DNA of 64,000 nt from Flavobacterium gillisiae (lineage in GTDB: Bacteria > Bacteroidota > Bacteroidia > Flavobacteriales > Flavobacteriaceae), in contig NZ_FNRD01000008.1 of the NCBI RefSeq assembly GCF_900107635.1, positions 124,001 through 188,000 of the forward strand. Direction: 5' to 3'. This document shows positions 43,213 to 53,526 of this stretch, piece by piece; the stretch's first letter is position 1; every line of letters starts with the position of its first letter. The notes under the pieces are model-generated. The model searched no databases, was not told the origin of the DNA, and was given only the letters and a program-made list of their open reading frames with translations. The translations under genes and the position numbers were made by a program.

Positions 43213-45453
43213 ATGAGTACTGTCGCAACAGTTGCTGAAGCATCACACCATTTAGAACCTTTAATAAGTGACTTAGGATTAATTCTTATGACCGCTGGAA
43301 TTGCTGTTTTAATATTTAAAAAATTAAAACAACCCTTAGTTTTGGGGTATTTGATTGCCGGTTTCCTTGCGGGAACCCATTTTGATTTTTTTCCATCTGT
43401 ATCTGATGTTAAAAGTGTCGAAGTGTGGGCAGAAATTGGAGTAATCTTTCTACTGTTCAGTTTGGGACTCGAATTTAGTTTTAAGAAATTGATGAAAGTG
43501 GGCGGAACCGCCTCTATCAATGCCATGACCCAAATTATTACGATGGTTATCGTCGGTTATTTAGTGGGTCAATGGATGGGTTGGCGCCAAATGGACAGTA
43601 TTTTTCTTGGGGTAATCCTCTCCATTTCCTCGACGACAATTATTCTAAAAACCTTTGACGAACTAGGCGTTAAATCACAAAAATTTGCCGGGATCGTTAT
43701 TGGATCGCTTATTGTTCAGGACATTGTAGCCATTTTAATGATGGTTTTACTCTCGACAGTTGCGGCAAGTCAGCAGTTTTCTGGTATGGAATTACTACAG
43801 TCTGTATTGAAATTAGCATTCTTCCTAACCGCATGGTTTGTAGGAGGAATTTTCTTCATTCCTACTTTATTAAAGAAAGCCAAACCGCTATTGACAGATG
43901 AAATGATGTTGATTATTTCACTGGCTTTATGTTTAATGATGGTAATTTTAGCGGCAAATGTTGGCTTTTCTCCAGCATTGGGTGCCTTTATCATGGGTTC
44001 TATCATTGCCGAAACGACGCAGGCAGAACATATCGAACACTTGGTAAAACCGGTAAAGGATTTATTTGCGGCCGTTTTCTTCGTGTCCGTTGGTATGCTT
44101 ATCGACCCTACAACATTATACACTCACGCTTGGCCGGTAGCAATACTTACTTTGGTGGTTATTTTTGGTCAATCCATCAGTTCCATAATTGGTGCGTTAA
44201 TTTCTGGACAGCCCTTAAAGCAGTCGATCCAAATAGGAATGACATTAGCACAAATTGGAGAATTCTCCTTTATCATCGCTACATTGGGGATGTCGCTAAA
44301 TGTTACCAGTGATTTCTTATATCCTATTGTCGTAGCCGTTTCTGCCGTGACCACTTTTACGACTCCGTTTATGGTAAAAATGGCGGTGCCTTTCTCTGAA
44401 TATTTAGAAAAAAAACTACCTAGAAGATGGGTAAAAAGAATAGCGCGATACAGTGCAAATGCACAAGCCATTCGATCTGTAAGCACTTGGCAAATCGTAC
44501 TAAGAGCTTATATGTCACAAATTATAATTCATACTATAATTATAACTGCAATCATCCTGCTGTCTTCTAAATATCTTTTGCCATTAGTGGAGAACTATAA
44601 ATTTGGGAATCCTATTGCTGCATTAATAACGATTATAATCATCGCACCTTTTTTATGGGCATTAGCCCTTAGACGTGTAGCGGTAAAGGAAGTCGAAATA
44701 TTATTTAAAGAACGCAAGTACAGAGGACCAATAATGATGATGATCTTTTTTAGGATGGGATTGGCGTTATTCTATATTGGTTTTTTATTGAATATCTTTT
44801 TCTCTCCAATAATTGCCTTTTTTGCCTTGGTAACGGCTGTTGCAATTTATTTTTTCTATCCCAAGCAATTGCATCGTCAATATCACAAAATTGAAAGTCA
44901 TTTCCTGAAAAATCTTAATACCAGAGACGAGGTAAGTATAAAACGTCGCTACGCCAGCTTAACACCTTGGGATGGTCACATGACCACCTTTCAAATAGCC
45001 AAAGAATCTAATATCGCCGGTAAAACACTAGAAGAATTGCGCATTAGGGAGGAAATGGGGATTAACATCGCTTTTATAAAAAGAGGGGAGATTATGGTAA
45101 AAATCCCTACTAAGAATGAGCGACTTTTTCCGGGTGATGAAATTTGTGTCATCGGTTCTGATGCTCAGGTAAAAGAATTTGATAACTACTTGCACCAACA
45201 CGAATTTGACCCACCTAAAAATGTTAAAAAAGCAGAAATTGTATTGCAACAACTGGAATTAAAAAGAGACGAGTTTGTTGGAAAAAGTATCAGCCAATCC
45301 AAAATAAGAGAAAGAACGAACGGTATGGTCGTGGGTATCGAGCGCGGTGGAAAACGTTTGCTGAATCCGGAATCCAACTTAATATTAGAGAAAGACGATG
45401 TTTTATGGGTAGTGGGAGACAAAAAAAGGTTGAATCAGTTCTTTAAGGAGTAG
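43213..45453 (+). CDS. CPA2-family monovalent cation:proton antiporter
   Basis: 746 aa. About 12-13 membrane segments in the first 390 residues with GYLIAGFLAGTHF, EIGVIFLLFSLGLEFSF and a Glu-rich pore-lining region. More membrane segments at about 440-555 are unusual for KefB/KefC. The tail has two TrkA-C-like domains (MTTFQIAKESNIAGKTLEEL, then LELKRDEFVGKSISQSKIRE), without a TrkA-N (NAD-binding) domain. It probably exchanges K+ or Na+ for H+. Confidence 0.9.
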   Translation: MSTVATVAEASHHLEPLISDLGLILMTAGIAVLIFKKLKQPLVLGYLIAGFLAGTHFDFFPSVSDVKSVEVWAEIGVIFLLFSLGLEFSFKKLMKVGGTASINAMTQIITMVIVGYLVGQWMGWRQMDSIFLGVILSISSTTIILKTFDELGVKSQKFAGIVIGSLIVQDIVAILMMVLLSTVAASQQFSGMELLQSVLKLAFFLTAWFVGGIFFIPTLLKKAKPLLTDEMMLIISLALCLMMVILAANVGFSPALGAFIMGSIIAETTQAEHIEHLVKPVKDLFAAVFFVSVGMLIDPTTLYTHAWPVAILTLVVIFGQSISSIIGALISGQPLKQSIQIGMTLAQIGEFSFIIATLGMSLNVTSDFLYPIVVAVSAVTTFTTPFMVKMAVPFSEYLEKKLPRRWVKRIARYSANAQAIRSVSTWQIVLRAYMSQIIIHTIIITAIILLSSKYLLPLVENYKFGNPIAALITIIIIAPFLWALALRRVAVKEVEILFKERKYRGPIMMMIFFRMGLALFYIGFLLNIFFSPIIAFFALVTAVAIYFFYPKQLHRQYHKIESHFLKNLNTRDEVSIKRRYASLTPWDGHMTTFQIAKESNIAGKTLEELRIREEMGINIAFIKRGEIMVKIPTKNERLFPGDEICVIGSDAQVKEFDNYLHQHEFDPPKNVKKAEIVLQQLELKRDEFVGKSISQSKIRERTNGMVVGIERGGKRLLNPESNLILEKDDVLWVVGDKKRLNQFFKE

Positions 45454-45541
45454 CTTTTAGGCTTTGCCTATTTCTATTGTATTACAGTGCATAACCATAT
45501 TATTTATAGCTTTCGAATTAAAGAATAATTCCTAAATTTAA

Positions 45542-46666
45542 ATGAAAGCAGATAAATTCAGCTTAATAATTTGCTTACTATTTTGTCTAAATCTATACTC
45601 TCAAAAAGAATATGTTTTTTTTGGTTCCTATAATTGGGACAAAAAAATCGAAGGAATTTATGTGTACCAATTAGACACCATAAATGGAAAACTAACAAAA
45701 TTAACGTCCGTTAAAGACGTTTTAAATCCATCATATTTAACCATCTCTCCGAATGGAAAGTACATTTATGCTTGTACGGAAAGTAAAATTCCAAATGCAG
45801 GAAGTGTTTCAGCCTATAAATTTGATTCTGATAACAAATCATTGACTTTCATAAACAGCCAACAAAGCGGAGGAGAAAATCCTGTTTACTTAAATGTACA
45901 CGAAAACGGGAAATGGTTAGTAAATGTAAATTATACCGATGGAAGTGTTTCTGTCTATCCGATTTTAGAAAATGGCGCAATTGATTCAATAGCGCAAAAC
46001 ATTAAATTTATAGGAGGAAGTATAAATTCTAAAAGACAAGAAAAATCACATATTCATTCCGCTGTTTTCTCTCCAAAATTTGATTGTCTATTTCTTACAG
46101 ATTTAGGCGCAGACAAAATAAGAGTTTATCCTTTTTACAATTCTCAAAAAGCACCGCTGAATTTAGAAAAGTCAAGTTTAATAAACACCGAATTAGGAAG
46201 TGGGCCAAGACATTTTACTTTTAGTCCAAATGGACAATTCGCCTACTGCATCGAGGAAATTTCAGGAACTATTTGTGCATTTAGTTACGCAGAAAATGAA
46301 CTTAAAAAAATCCAAAGACTCGAAACTCATTCTAAAAACCTAAAAGAAGGTTTTGAAAGTTCAGATATTCATATTTCTCCAGACGGCAAATTTTTGTACG
46401 CATCAAATAGAGGAAAGGAAAACAATATTGCCATCTATACAATAGCGCCAAATGGATTTATAGAACTTATTGGTTACCAATCAACATTAGGGAAACATCC
46501 CAGAACATTTGCTATTGACCAAACAGGTAAATTTATAATTGTCACCAACGTCATCACCCAAAACGTTGTCGTTTTCAGAAGAAATTTAGAAACAGGCTTA
46601 CTAAAAAAAGTAGGTAAACCAGTAAAAATAAAAAATGTTTCTTGTGTAAAAACGAGAATCTATTAG
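45542..46666 (+). CDS. Lactonase-family beta-propeller protein
   Basis: 374 aa with a signal peptide (SLIICLLFCLNLYSQ). The seven-bladed propeller pattern is clear: repeated LSPNGKYIYACTES-type blades, KSHIHSAVFSPKFD, GSGPRHFTFSPNGQFAYCIE, and SSDIHISPDGKFLYASNRG. This is the 6-phosphogluconolactonase (Pgl) YbhE type. Because the protein has a signal peptide, a periplasmic lactonase acting on sugar lactones is more likely than the pentose phosphate pathway step. No partner gene is adjacent. Confidence 0.85.
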   Translation: MKADKFSLIICLLFCLNLYSQKEYVFFGSYNWDKKIEGIYVYQLDTINGKLTKLTSVKDVLNPSYLTISPNGKYIYACTESKIPNAGSVSAYKFDSDNKSLTFINSQQSGGENPVYLNVHENGKWLVNVNYTDGSVSVYPILENGAIDSIAQNIKFIGGSINSKRQEKSHIHSAVFSPKFDCLFLTDLGADKIRVYPFYNSQKAPLNLEKSSLINTELGSGPRHFTFSPNGQFAYCIEEISGTICAFSYAENELKKIQRLETHSKNLKEGFESSDIHISPDGKFLYASNRGKENNIAIYTIAPNGFIELIGYQSTLGKHPRTFAIDQTGKFIIVTNVITQNVVVFRRNLETGLLKKVGKPVKIKNVSCVKTRIY

Positions 46667-46948
46667 AAGAAAACGCACAGCTCGAAAAACACCGTTTCAA
46701 TACCTATAAACTATAAAACTATTTGTTTTTCTATAATAAAATAGTAAAACTAAAGCAGCGGTATCTATTTAAAAATTCAAGCTGCGTACAATAAACGGCC
46801 AGGAAAACTCTTTCTAAAATTAACAAGAATAAGTTTCTAATAAACTACCTTAAACTAAAAAGGTTGCATATATTTGAAAATAGGAACGATTTTGGCGCGC
46901 TTTAACCGCCTAAAGAGAATTCAATAAATTATAAACTTAACAAAAAAC

Positions 46949-47683
46949 ATGAAATCAAAATTAGAAAAACGAGTCAATTTTTTAACGATCTATGCAATTG
47001 CTAGCAGTTTAATTTTTAGCTTAATACTATTGTCTTCTTTTGGAAAAGAAGATAAAAAAGAAACTTTTGATGAGATCACAACAAAAAAAATCAACTTAAT
47101 AGGAGAAGACGGCAGTTTAAGAATGGTATTAAGCAATGAAACGAGACAGCATTCTGGAAGAATGAATGGAGTAGACTTTCCAAAAAGAAAAAGACCAGCT
47201 GGGATGATTTTTTTCAATGAAGAAGGCGATGAATGCGGAGGCTTAATTTTTGCAGGAAAGACTAAAGACAATAAAATTAGCTCAGGAATGTCATTTACAA
47301 TGGACAATTACCATGATGATCAAGTAATTCAAATCCTAAATGATGAAAGTTACGAAAACGGAAAAGGATCAATTCAAAGAGGTTTAATTATAAATGAATT
47401 TCCCATTGGCTCTAATATAGTAGAACGGAATAATAAGTTTAACGAACTTGAAAAAATTGAAAACCAAAAAGAGCGTGACGAAAAAATGGATGCGCTTTGG
47501 AATAAAGAAGGATCAAAAAGAAGGCTTTTTGTAGGACGAAATAAAGAGAATAGCTCGGGATTATTTCTATACGATGAAAATGGAAAACCTAAATTGAAAA
47601 TCTATGTTGATAAAGATGGAATTGGAAAAATTGAAGTTATTGACAACGATGGAAAAATAAAAAATATAATCGAAACTAATTAA
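46949..47683 (+). CDS. Membrane-anchored protein of unknown function with FFNEEGDE motif
   Basis: 244 aa. One N-terminal hydrophobic anchor (about 11-31), then a periplasmic or cytoplasmic domain with KKINLIGEDGSLRMVLSNE, RPAGMIFFNEEGDECGGLIF and a C-terminal GLFLYDENGKPKLKIYVD. The short strand-turn repeats with acidic turns are characteristic of a widespread unnamed family. No catalytic residue is evident. It is unlinked to neighbours. Confidence 0.72.
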   Translation: MKSKLEKRVNFLTIYAIASSLIFSLILLSSFGKEDKKETFDEITTKKINLIGEDGSLRMVLSNETRQHSGRMNGVDFPKRKRPAGMIFFNEEGDECGGLIFAGKTKDNKISSGMSFTMDNYHDDQVIQILNDESYENGKGSIQRGLIINEFPIGSNIVERNNKFNELEKIENQKERDEKMDALWNKEGSKRRLFVGRNKENSSGLFLYDENGKPKLKIYVDKDGIGKIEVIDNDGKIKNIIETN

Positions 47684-47710
47684 GTGCGAATCGCGCAACA
47701 CTTCGAATAA

Positions 47711-47755
47711 AAAAAAGGCTGTCATAAAGTTTTAACACTTTAGACAGCCTTTTTA
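47711..47755. terminator. Bidirectional terminator before guaB
   Basis: AAAAAGGCTGTC / GACAGCCTTTTT stem with a 20-nt loop that pairs further. It serves guaB on the minus strand and the preceding plus-strand gene. Confidence 0.88.
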
Positions 47756-47771
47756 TACTTTAAGCTTGATA

Positions 47772-49244
47772 TTATCTCGAGTAATTAGGAGACTCTTTTG
47801 TAATCGTTACGTTATGCGGGTGACTTTCGTTGATACCACTTGCCGTGATACGAACAAAACGCCCTGTTTCTTGCAAAGTCGGAATATCTTTAGAACCACA
47901 ATATCCCATTCCTGCACGAAGACCGCCAATGAACTGAAGCATACTTTCGTTTAGTTCTCCTTTGTAAGGCACGCGACCTACAATTCCTTCAGGAACCAGT
48001 TTCTTTACATCATCTTCTACATCTTGGAAATAACGGTCTTTAGAACCACCTTCCATCGCTTCTACAGATCCCATACCGCGGTAGGATTTGAATTTTCTTC
48101 CTTCAAAAATAATAGTTTCTCCAGGAGATTCTTTAGTACCTGCAAGAAGTGATCCTAACATCACACAGTCAGCACCTGCAGCAATTGCTTTAGGAATATC
48201 TCCTGTGTAACGTATTCCTCCATCAGCGATAACCGGAACTCCAGTTCCTTTTAATGCCGCTGCAACTTCAAGAACTGCAGAGAACTGAGGAAAACCAACA
48301 CCCGCTACGATACGTGTTGTACAAATTGAACCAGGTCCAATTCCTACTTTCACACCGTCAGCACCGTTTTCAACTAGGAATTTTGCCGCTTCAGGAGTGG
48401 CAATATTACCTACGATAACATCTATTTGAGGGAATTTAGCTTTTACTTCTTTCAATGTATTTACCACACCTTGCGTATGACCATGAGCCGTATCAATAAT
48501 GATGGCATCAACACCCGCATTTACTAAAGCGGTTGCTCTTTCTACTGCATCACCAGTAACACCAATAGCAGCTGCTACACGCAAACGCCCGTAAACATCT
48601 TTATTAGCAATTGGTTTTTGAGTTAATTTAGTGATATCTCTAAAAGTGATTAATCCCACTAATTTACCTTCTTTATTGATAACTGGAAGTTTCTCAATTT
48701 TATGACCTTGTAAAACTACTTCGGCTTGTTCCAATGAAGTTCCTTCAGCAACGGTAACCAAATTTTCACTTGTCATTACCTCAATAATAGGTCTTGCATT
48801 GTTTTTCTCAAAACGCAAATCTCTATTGGTTACAATTCCTTTTAATCTTTGATCTTCATCGATAATAGGAATACCACCAATTCCGTATTCTTTCATCGCA
48901 TTTTTAGCGTCCGCTACTGTAGAAGTAAGCGGTAAAGTAACAGGATCGATAATCATACCTGACTCCGCACGTTTTACTTTACGTACTTTGGCAGCTTGTT
49001 GCTCGATTGTCATATTTTTGTGCAAAACACCTATTCCACCTTCTTGAGCCATAGCAATTGCCATAGCACTTTCAGTAACGGTATCCATAGCTGCGGATAC
49101 AATAGGAACATTAAGCGTTATATTTCTTGAAAATTTTGTTTGGATACTTACCTCTCGAGGAAGCACATTAGAGTAGTTTGGAACTAATAATACATCGTCG
49201 TATGTTAAACCTTCGCCGATAATCTTGGAGTTATGTGCTATCAT
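47772..49244 (-). CDS. guaB: Inosine-5'-monophosphate dehydrogenase
   Basis: 490 aa, normal length. The start [20 protein letters not shown] is typical. Two CBS domains lie at about 95-210 ([37 protein letters not shown]). The catalytic cysteine loop is [18 protein letters not shown], and the flap has [10 protein letters not shown]. The enzyme makes XMP in guanine nucleotide synthesis. It has a -7 box 26 nt upstream and its own terminator. Confidence 0.97.
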   Translation of the reverse strand: MIAHNSKIIGEGLTYDDVLLVPNYSNVLPREVSIQTKFSRNITLNVPIVSAAMDTVTESAMAIAMAQEGGIGVLHKNMTIEQQAAKVRKVKRAESGMIIDPVTLPLTSTVADAKNAMKEYGIGGIPIIDEDQRLKGIVTNRDLRFEKNNARPIIEVMTSENLVTVAEGTSLEQAEVVLQGHKIEKLPVINKEGKLVGLITFRDITKLTQKPIANKDVYGRLRVAAAIGVTGDAVERATALVNAGVDAIIIDTAHGHTQGVVNTLKEVKAKFPQIDVIVGNIATPEAAKFLVENGADGVKVGIGPGSICTTRIVAGVGFPQFSAVLEVAAALKGTGVPVIADGGIRYTGDIPKAIAAGADCVMLGSLLAGTKESPGETIIFEGRKFKSYRGMGSVEAMEGGSKDRYFQDVEDDVKKLVPEGIVGRVPYKGELNESMLQFIGGLRAGMGYCGSKDIPTLQETGRFVRITASGINESHPHNVTITKESPNYSR

Positions 49245-49270
49245 GTTGCAATTTGTAGTTGAATTGCGTG

Positions 49271-49278
49271 CAAATATA
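49271..49278 (-). promoter_or_regulatory. -7 box for guaB
   Basis: Minus strand TATATTTG, 26 nt from the start codon; no -33 box at the consensus distance. Confidence 0.55.
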
Positions 49279-49426
49279 GCAAATTATTTTGATTTAAAAA
49301 AGTAAAAAAAATAAGGATTTAAAAACCAATACTACTAGTAGAAAATGATTCTGCCAATGTGCAATACCCCTACTTAAAAGGAAATTTTTAATAACTTAAA
49401 ATAATCACAATCGGTTGAAAAGAGGA

Positions 49427-50827
49427 TTAGTACGGCGAATTAGTCTCTTTAAAAATAAAATTAAATCCAAATTGAAACGATAAGCTATGGGCTTTCGCCA
49501 AATCTTTATACTCTAATAAATTATCAGCCATGAGATAGACATTGAATGCCCCCAACCTACTTGACATTCCTAATCCTATATTTTTAAACGAATAGGAATC
49601 TACTGTATAGGTTGCTTTCATTTGTAGTTTATCGAGAATATTTCTTCTATAATACCCAGTCAATGCCATCATCGGAGCTCTTGGAGTACTCATAACAAAG
49701 AGCTGCCCTCCTACTGCATTTCTATATTCCGATTCTGATACAGTACAATTACAGTCTGCTCCTCCTCTCGAATCATTGAATGAATATTGATATGAACTGT
49801 TAATTTTTATAGGTCTCCAAGTCTTGTATGCACTGTAAATAGTGTCTCGCGGAATAGCATCTACAAACTGCTGATATGTACTACCTGAAGTATTAGCACC
49901 AGTAAAATTTGGGTTTATACCCTCGTATTTATAATAACCCCTATAGGTGAGCGTTTCCACATCTTTGCTGTGTTTTATAAATCCAACATCAAGAATACTG
50001 GCTGTAAACTGAATGTTCTTTTTAGGATAATACGTCAGTCCTAAATCAAATCCAAGTCCTAGGTCTCCACCAAACAGTGTCTTTTTCCTAATATCTCCCA
50101 CTGCATCACCTTCATAACCCTCGGCAATATATTCTGAAATTCCTGAGGTATTCAATTGCAAATCGGAATAAATAACTTGCTCGTACACTGTATTTGTAGC
50201 TGGAATAGTATAGACATATCCTGAATTTTTAGTAGAGGACGCATTAAAAGCACTCGAATAAATTTTGGCCCGTCCACCAAGAATAAGCTTCTCAGTTATA
50301 TTTTTATGAAAACCCACATGCAGTACTGAAAGCATTTCCGTTCTTAAACTCAAATCCCCTAAATTAAATGATTTACCCAGATAATCCCTGTTTCCTTCTA
50401 AGGCAAGAATAGCTATATCCTTTGGCATAAACATCATAAAGTCAAACTCCTGGTACATTCCAAAAGAAATATATCCTTTGTTTTCAAGCCAATCTCCTAA
50501 TTTAAAACCGCCACTAAATAATTCTATTTGCTCATTGAAAGCCAATTTGTCGTTTCGAGAAGAACGATGTACTACATCGCGTAGTTTGGTGTTATAATTC
50601 ACTCCATTATCAGCAAATAAATCATAAGCCGAAAAACTAGTCGATCCGGCATTAACAGAAATTCCCGATAGTAATGGAACACCAAAATAAAATTTATAAC
50701 TAACATCAGCGCCAGGATTAGTCATTAAAGACTGAGGCACTGCCGTAAAATTATATAAAATTTGTTTATTTTGAGACAAACAACCAACAGATACTAATAC
50801 CATGAATAACAGAAATACTTTTCTCAT
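49427..50827 (-). CDS. DUF5723-like outer-membrane beta-barrel protein
   Basis: 466 aa. A signal peptide (FLLFMVLVSVGCLSQ) is followed by many alternating strand segments (SYKFYFGVPLLSGISVNAG, GGDLGLGFDLGLTYYPKKN, IGLGMSSRLGAFNVYLMADN) and an aromatic ending (FQFGFNFIF). The layout fits DUF5723 proteins of Bacteroidetes. The start overlaps the stop of the upstream lipoprotein gene by 4 nt, so the two products probably work together at the outer membrane. The function is unknown. Confidence 0.82.
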   Translation of the reverse strand: MRKVFLLFMVLVSVGCLSQNKQILYNFTAVPQSLMTNPGADVSYKFYFGVPLLSGISVNAGSTSFSAYDLFADNGVNYNTKLRDVVHRSSRNDKLAFNEQIELFSGGFKLGDWLENKGYISFGMYQEFDFMMFMPKDIAILALEGNRDYLGKSFNLGDLSLRTEMLSVLHVGFHKNITEKLILGGRAKIYSSAFNASSTKNSGYVYTIPATNTVYEQVIYSDLQLNTSGISEYIAEGYEGDAVGDIRKKTLFGGDLGLGFDLGLTYYPKKNIQFTASILDVGFIKHSKDVETLTYRGYYKYEGINPNFTGANTSGSTYQQFVDAIPRDTIYSAYKTWRPIKINSSYQYSFNDSRGGADCNCTVSESEYRNAVGGQLFVMSTPRAPMMALTGYYRRNILDKLQMKATYTVDSYSFKNIGLGMSSRLGAFNVYLMADNLLEYKDLAKAHSLSFQFGFNFIFKETNSPY

Positions 50828-51375
50828 TCTACCACGAGATAAGCAGTTGCACTTGAACGCAATTTTAAACTTCCTGGACTATTGGCATTTAAAGCAGGAC
50901 CGGCACCCATCGTTATAACAAACCCCATTCTCTTGGCTCTTTTTAATAAATCGAGGGTAGCATTTTCGAAAATTTCTGTTCGGGTTACTAATTTTTGTGT
51001 GCCGGAATAAGCCGGAACATCAAAATGAACCCTATAAAGTGGTTGGTCATTTTCGTCTAATAATATAATATCGATAGAGTAAGACCTATTAATTGTATTG
51101 TTGATTTCAAAAAAGAAGTCGGCTCGTCTTAAATTTTTTCGAAAAAAAGAATCCCGGAACATATCAAATTCTTGCGTATCAAAAGCAATATTCTGCTCCA
51201 TTCCATTCTCTATAAATTGATTGGCAGGAATTTCAAAATAGGTCAGGTTTGCAATAAAAACAGGTTCTAATTTAAAATCGTTTACTTGATCAAAATCTAA
51301 ATTACTGCTGCATGAAAAAGACAGCAACACAAGTAGCAATAATCCTATAGTTTTAATGGAGTGGTAATGATTCAT
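50824..51375 (-). CDS. Lipoprotein coupled to the DUF5723 barrel
   Basis: 183 aa with lipobox LLSFSC (Cys at 22). The mature domain is beta-rich (ADFFFEINNTINRSYSIDII, DENDQPLYRVHFDVPAYS). It ends in SLKLRSSATAYLVVE. I do not recognise a family name. It shares ATGA with the DUF5723 gene, so it is translationally coupled to it. The likely place is the inner face of the outer membrane next to the barrel. Confidence 0.78.
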   Translation of the reverse strand: MNHYHSIKTIGLLLLVLLSFSCSSNLDFDQVNDFKLEPVFIANLTYFEIPANQFIENGMEQNIAFDTQEFDMFRDSFFRKNLRRADFFFEINNTINRSYSIDIILLDENDQPLYRVHFDVPAYSGTQKLVTRTEIFENATLDLLKRAKRMGFVITMGAGPALNANSPGSLKLRSSATAYLVVE

Positions 51376-51487
51376 ACTAAGAGTGTAAGCAACGAAAATA
51401 AAGTATTTATAGTAATAACAACGACGTTGTTATTAACTTATTATTACATTCATGTACTATTACCACAATCTCATCCTTTAGTGTTTT

Positions 51488-52351
51488 TTAGTGAAACTCG
51501 CCAAACAACTTAGAAGCTTCATTGTAAGCACTTTCAAAGCTTAAGGGATTTAAATTTGTAATTTCCTTATTCGCCGTAAAGTAGGACAACAACTTCTCTG
51601 TCGGCATATTACCCGTTAAATCGTCTTTAGCCATTGGACAACCTCCAAATCCCTGAATAGCGCCATCATATCTTCGGCAACCCGCATTATAAGCTGCATC
51701 TATTTTCTCAAACCATTTATCTGGCGTGGTATGCAAATGGGCTCCAAACTCAATTTCGGGATATTTTGGAATCAAATTAGAGAATAAATAGCTGATTACG
51801 TCCGGAGTAGAACTCCCTACAGTATCTGAAAGTGACAAAATCTTCACTCCCATATTGGATAATTTCTCCGTCCAATCCCCAACAATTTCTACATTCCAAG
51901 GATCTCCATACGGATTTCCAAAACCCATAGACAAATAAGCAACTACTTCCTTATTAGTTTTATCGGCAATTTCTAGAATTTGCTCTAAGGTAACTAAAGA
52001 TTCAGCAATGGTTTTGTGTGTATTTCGCATCTGAAAATTCTCGGATATTGAAAAAGGATATCCTAAATATTGAATTTCAGCATGCTCAGAAGCCATTTCC
52101 GCTCCTCTAGTATTAGCTATAATAGCCAGTAATTTGCTTGTTGTTTGCGATAAATCCAATTGTGCCAATACAGCAGCGGTATCTACCATTTGCGGAATCG
52201 CTTTTGGCGACACAAAACTCCCAAAATCGATCGAATCAAAGCCTACTCTCAATAAAGATTGAATGTACGCTACTTTTCTTTCGGTAGGTATAAATGGCTT
52301 AATGCCTTGCATGGCATCACGAGGACATTCTATAATTTTTATTGGCTCCAT
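51488..52351 (-). CDS. Hydroxymethylglutaryl-CoA lyase
   Basis: 287 aa. DRE-TIM metallolyase features: IIECPRDAMQGI at the start (the EVGPRDGLQ position), GFGNPYGDPWNVE, EFGAHLHTTPD with the metal-binding HxH, and the catalytic cysteine loop GFGGCPMAKDDLTGNMPTE. It splits HMG-CoA to acetoacetate and acetyl-CoA at the end of leucine breakdown. The motif starting at residue 5 fixes the start at 52351. The promoter lies so close that the mRNA is probably leaderless. Confidence 0.94.
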   Translation of the reverse strand: MEPIKIIECPRDAMQGIKPFIPTERKVAYIQSLLRVGFDSIDFGSFVSPKAIPQMVDTAAVLAQLDLSQTTSKLLAIIANTRGAEMASEHAEIQYLGYPFSISENFQMRNTHKTIAESLVTLEQILEIADKTNKEVVAYLSMGFGNPYGDPWNVEIVGDWTEKLSNMGVKILSLSDTVGSSTPDVISYLFSNLIPKYPEIEFGAHLHTTPDKWFEKIDAAYNAGCRRYDGAIQGFGGCPMAKDDLTGNMPTEKLLSYFTANKEITNLNPLSFESAYNEASKLFGEFH

Positions 52352-52358
52352 AGGTTTT

Positions 52359-52388
52359 CAAAGATAAGAAAACTTGCATAGTAGCAAA
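52359..52388 (-). promoter_or_regulatory. Strong promoter abutting the HMG-CoA lyase start
   Basis: Minus strand TTTG (52388-52385), an 18-nt spacer, and TATCTTTG (52366-52359), with only 7 nt to the ATG. A leader of about 3 nt is predicted. Confidence 0.7.
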
Positions 52389-52478
52389 GACTAAGATTAT
52401 AAAATTTTTTAGGAAATAAAAATGCGTAATTCACAATGAAGAATTACGCATTTTGATAATAGTGCAAAGCAATCACTT

Positions 52479-53498
52479 TTACATGCGGCTTACTATTTTT
52501 TGATTTATGGCTTTCACCAAAGCGGGACCTTCATAGATAAAACCCGTATATAATTGTATTAAACTGGCGCCCGCTTCGAGTTTTTCTATCGCATCATCTG
52601 CAGAATGAATCCCCCCTACTCCGATAATAGGAAAGGCTTTGTTGCTTTTTTGAGATAGAAAACGAATCACTTCTGTAGAACGGTTTGTTAATGGTTTTCC
52701 TGATAGTCCGCCCATTTCTGTTTTATTTTCAGATTGTAAACCTTCACGCGAAATAGTCGTATTCGTAGCTATAACTCCTGCAATTTTAGTTTCCTTCACG
52801 ATATCTATAATGTCCAATAATTGCTCATCTGTCAAATCTGGAGCAATTTTGAGCAATATGGGTTTCTGTTTTGGCTTTGCCAAATTCTTATTTTGTAAGG
52901 TTTGCAGCAATTGAGTCAATGGCTCTTTGTCTTGCAAGGCACGAAGATTAGGTGTATTTGGCGAACTCACATTCACCACAAAATAATCAACATGATCAAA
53001 CAAGGCGTCGAAACAAATTTCATAATCTAAGGTGGCATCCTCGTTTGGCGTCAGTTTGTTTTTTCCAATATTCCCTCCAATTAAAACCCCGGTATTTTCT
53101 TTAAGTCGTTCTACCGCCTCTAAAACACCTCCATTATTAAAACCCATTCGATTAATAATAGCCGAATCTTCTTTCAATCGAAACAAGCGTTTTTTTGGAT
53201 TTCCTTCTTGTCCTTTTGGCGTAAGCGTCCCTATTTCTATAAACCCAAAACCAAAATTAGACAATTCTTTATACAACTTAGCGTCTTTATCAAAACCAGC
53301 GGCAAGTCCTACCGGGTTTTTAAACTTCAACCCGAACACTTCGGTTTCTAATCGTTTGTCATTGACTCCGTAAAGTAATTTAAATAGTGAAGAGAATCCT
53401 GGAATTTTAGATAAAAATCGAATCAGGGAAAAAGTAAAATAGTGTACTTTTTCTGGATCAAACCAAAAAAGTATGGGACGAATAACTAATTTATACAT
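52479..53498 (-). CDS. pyrD: Dihydroorotate dehydrogenase, quinone-dependent
   Basis: 339 aa. The N-terminal helix pair ([20 protein letters not shown]) anchors class 2 enzymes to the membrane. FMN-site residues are in [19 protein letters not shown]. The catalytic serine is in [16 protein letters not shown]. The C-terminal [20 protein letters not shown] binds phosphate. It oxidises dihydroorotate to orotate with quinone as acceptor, in pyrimidine synthesis. It has its own -7 box. Confidence 0.96.
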   Translation of the reverse strand: MYKLVIRPILFWFDPEKVHYFTFSLIRFLSKIPGFSSLFKLLYGVNDKRLETEVFGLKFKNPVGLAAGFDKDAKLYKELSNFGFGFIEIGTLTPKGQEGNPKKRLFRLKEDSAIINRMGFNNGGVLEAVERLKENTGVLIGGNIGKNKLTPNEDATLDYEICFDALFDHVDYFVVNVSSPNTPNLRALQDKEPLTQLLQTLQNKNLAKPKQKPILLKIAPDLTDEQLLDIIDIVKETKIAGVIATNTTISREGLQSENKTEMGGLSGKPLTNRSTEVIRFLSQKSNKAFPIIGVGGIHSADDAIEKLEAGASLIQLYTGFIYEGPALVKAINQKIVSRM

Positions 53499-53518
53499 GA
53501 GTGTTTTGTTGTGTGTTG

Positions 53519-53526
53519 CAAAAATA
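53519..53526 (-). promoter_or_regulatory. -7 box for pyrD
   Basis: Minus strand TATTTTTG, 20 nt before the start codon. Confidence 0.55.

Noticed and set aside
47766..47954. A frame antisense to guaB
   Set aside because: It is complementary to well-conserved IMP dehydrogenase codons.
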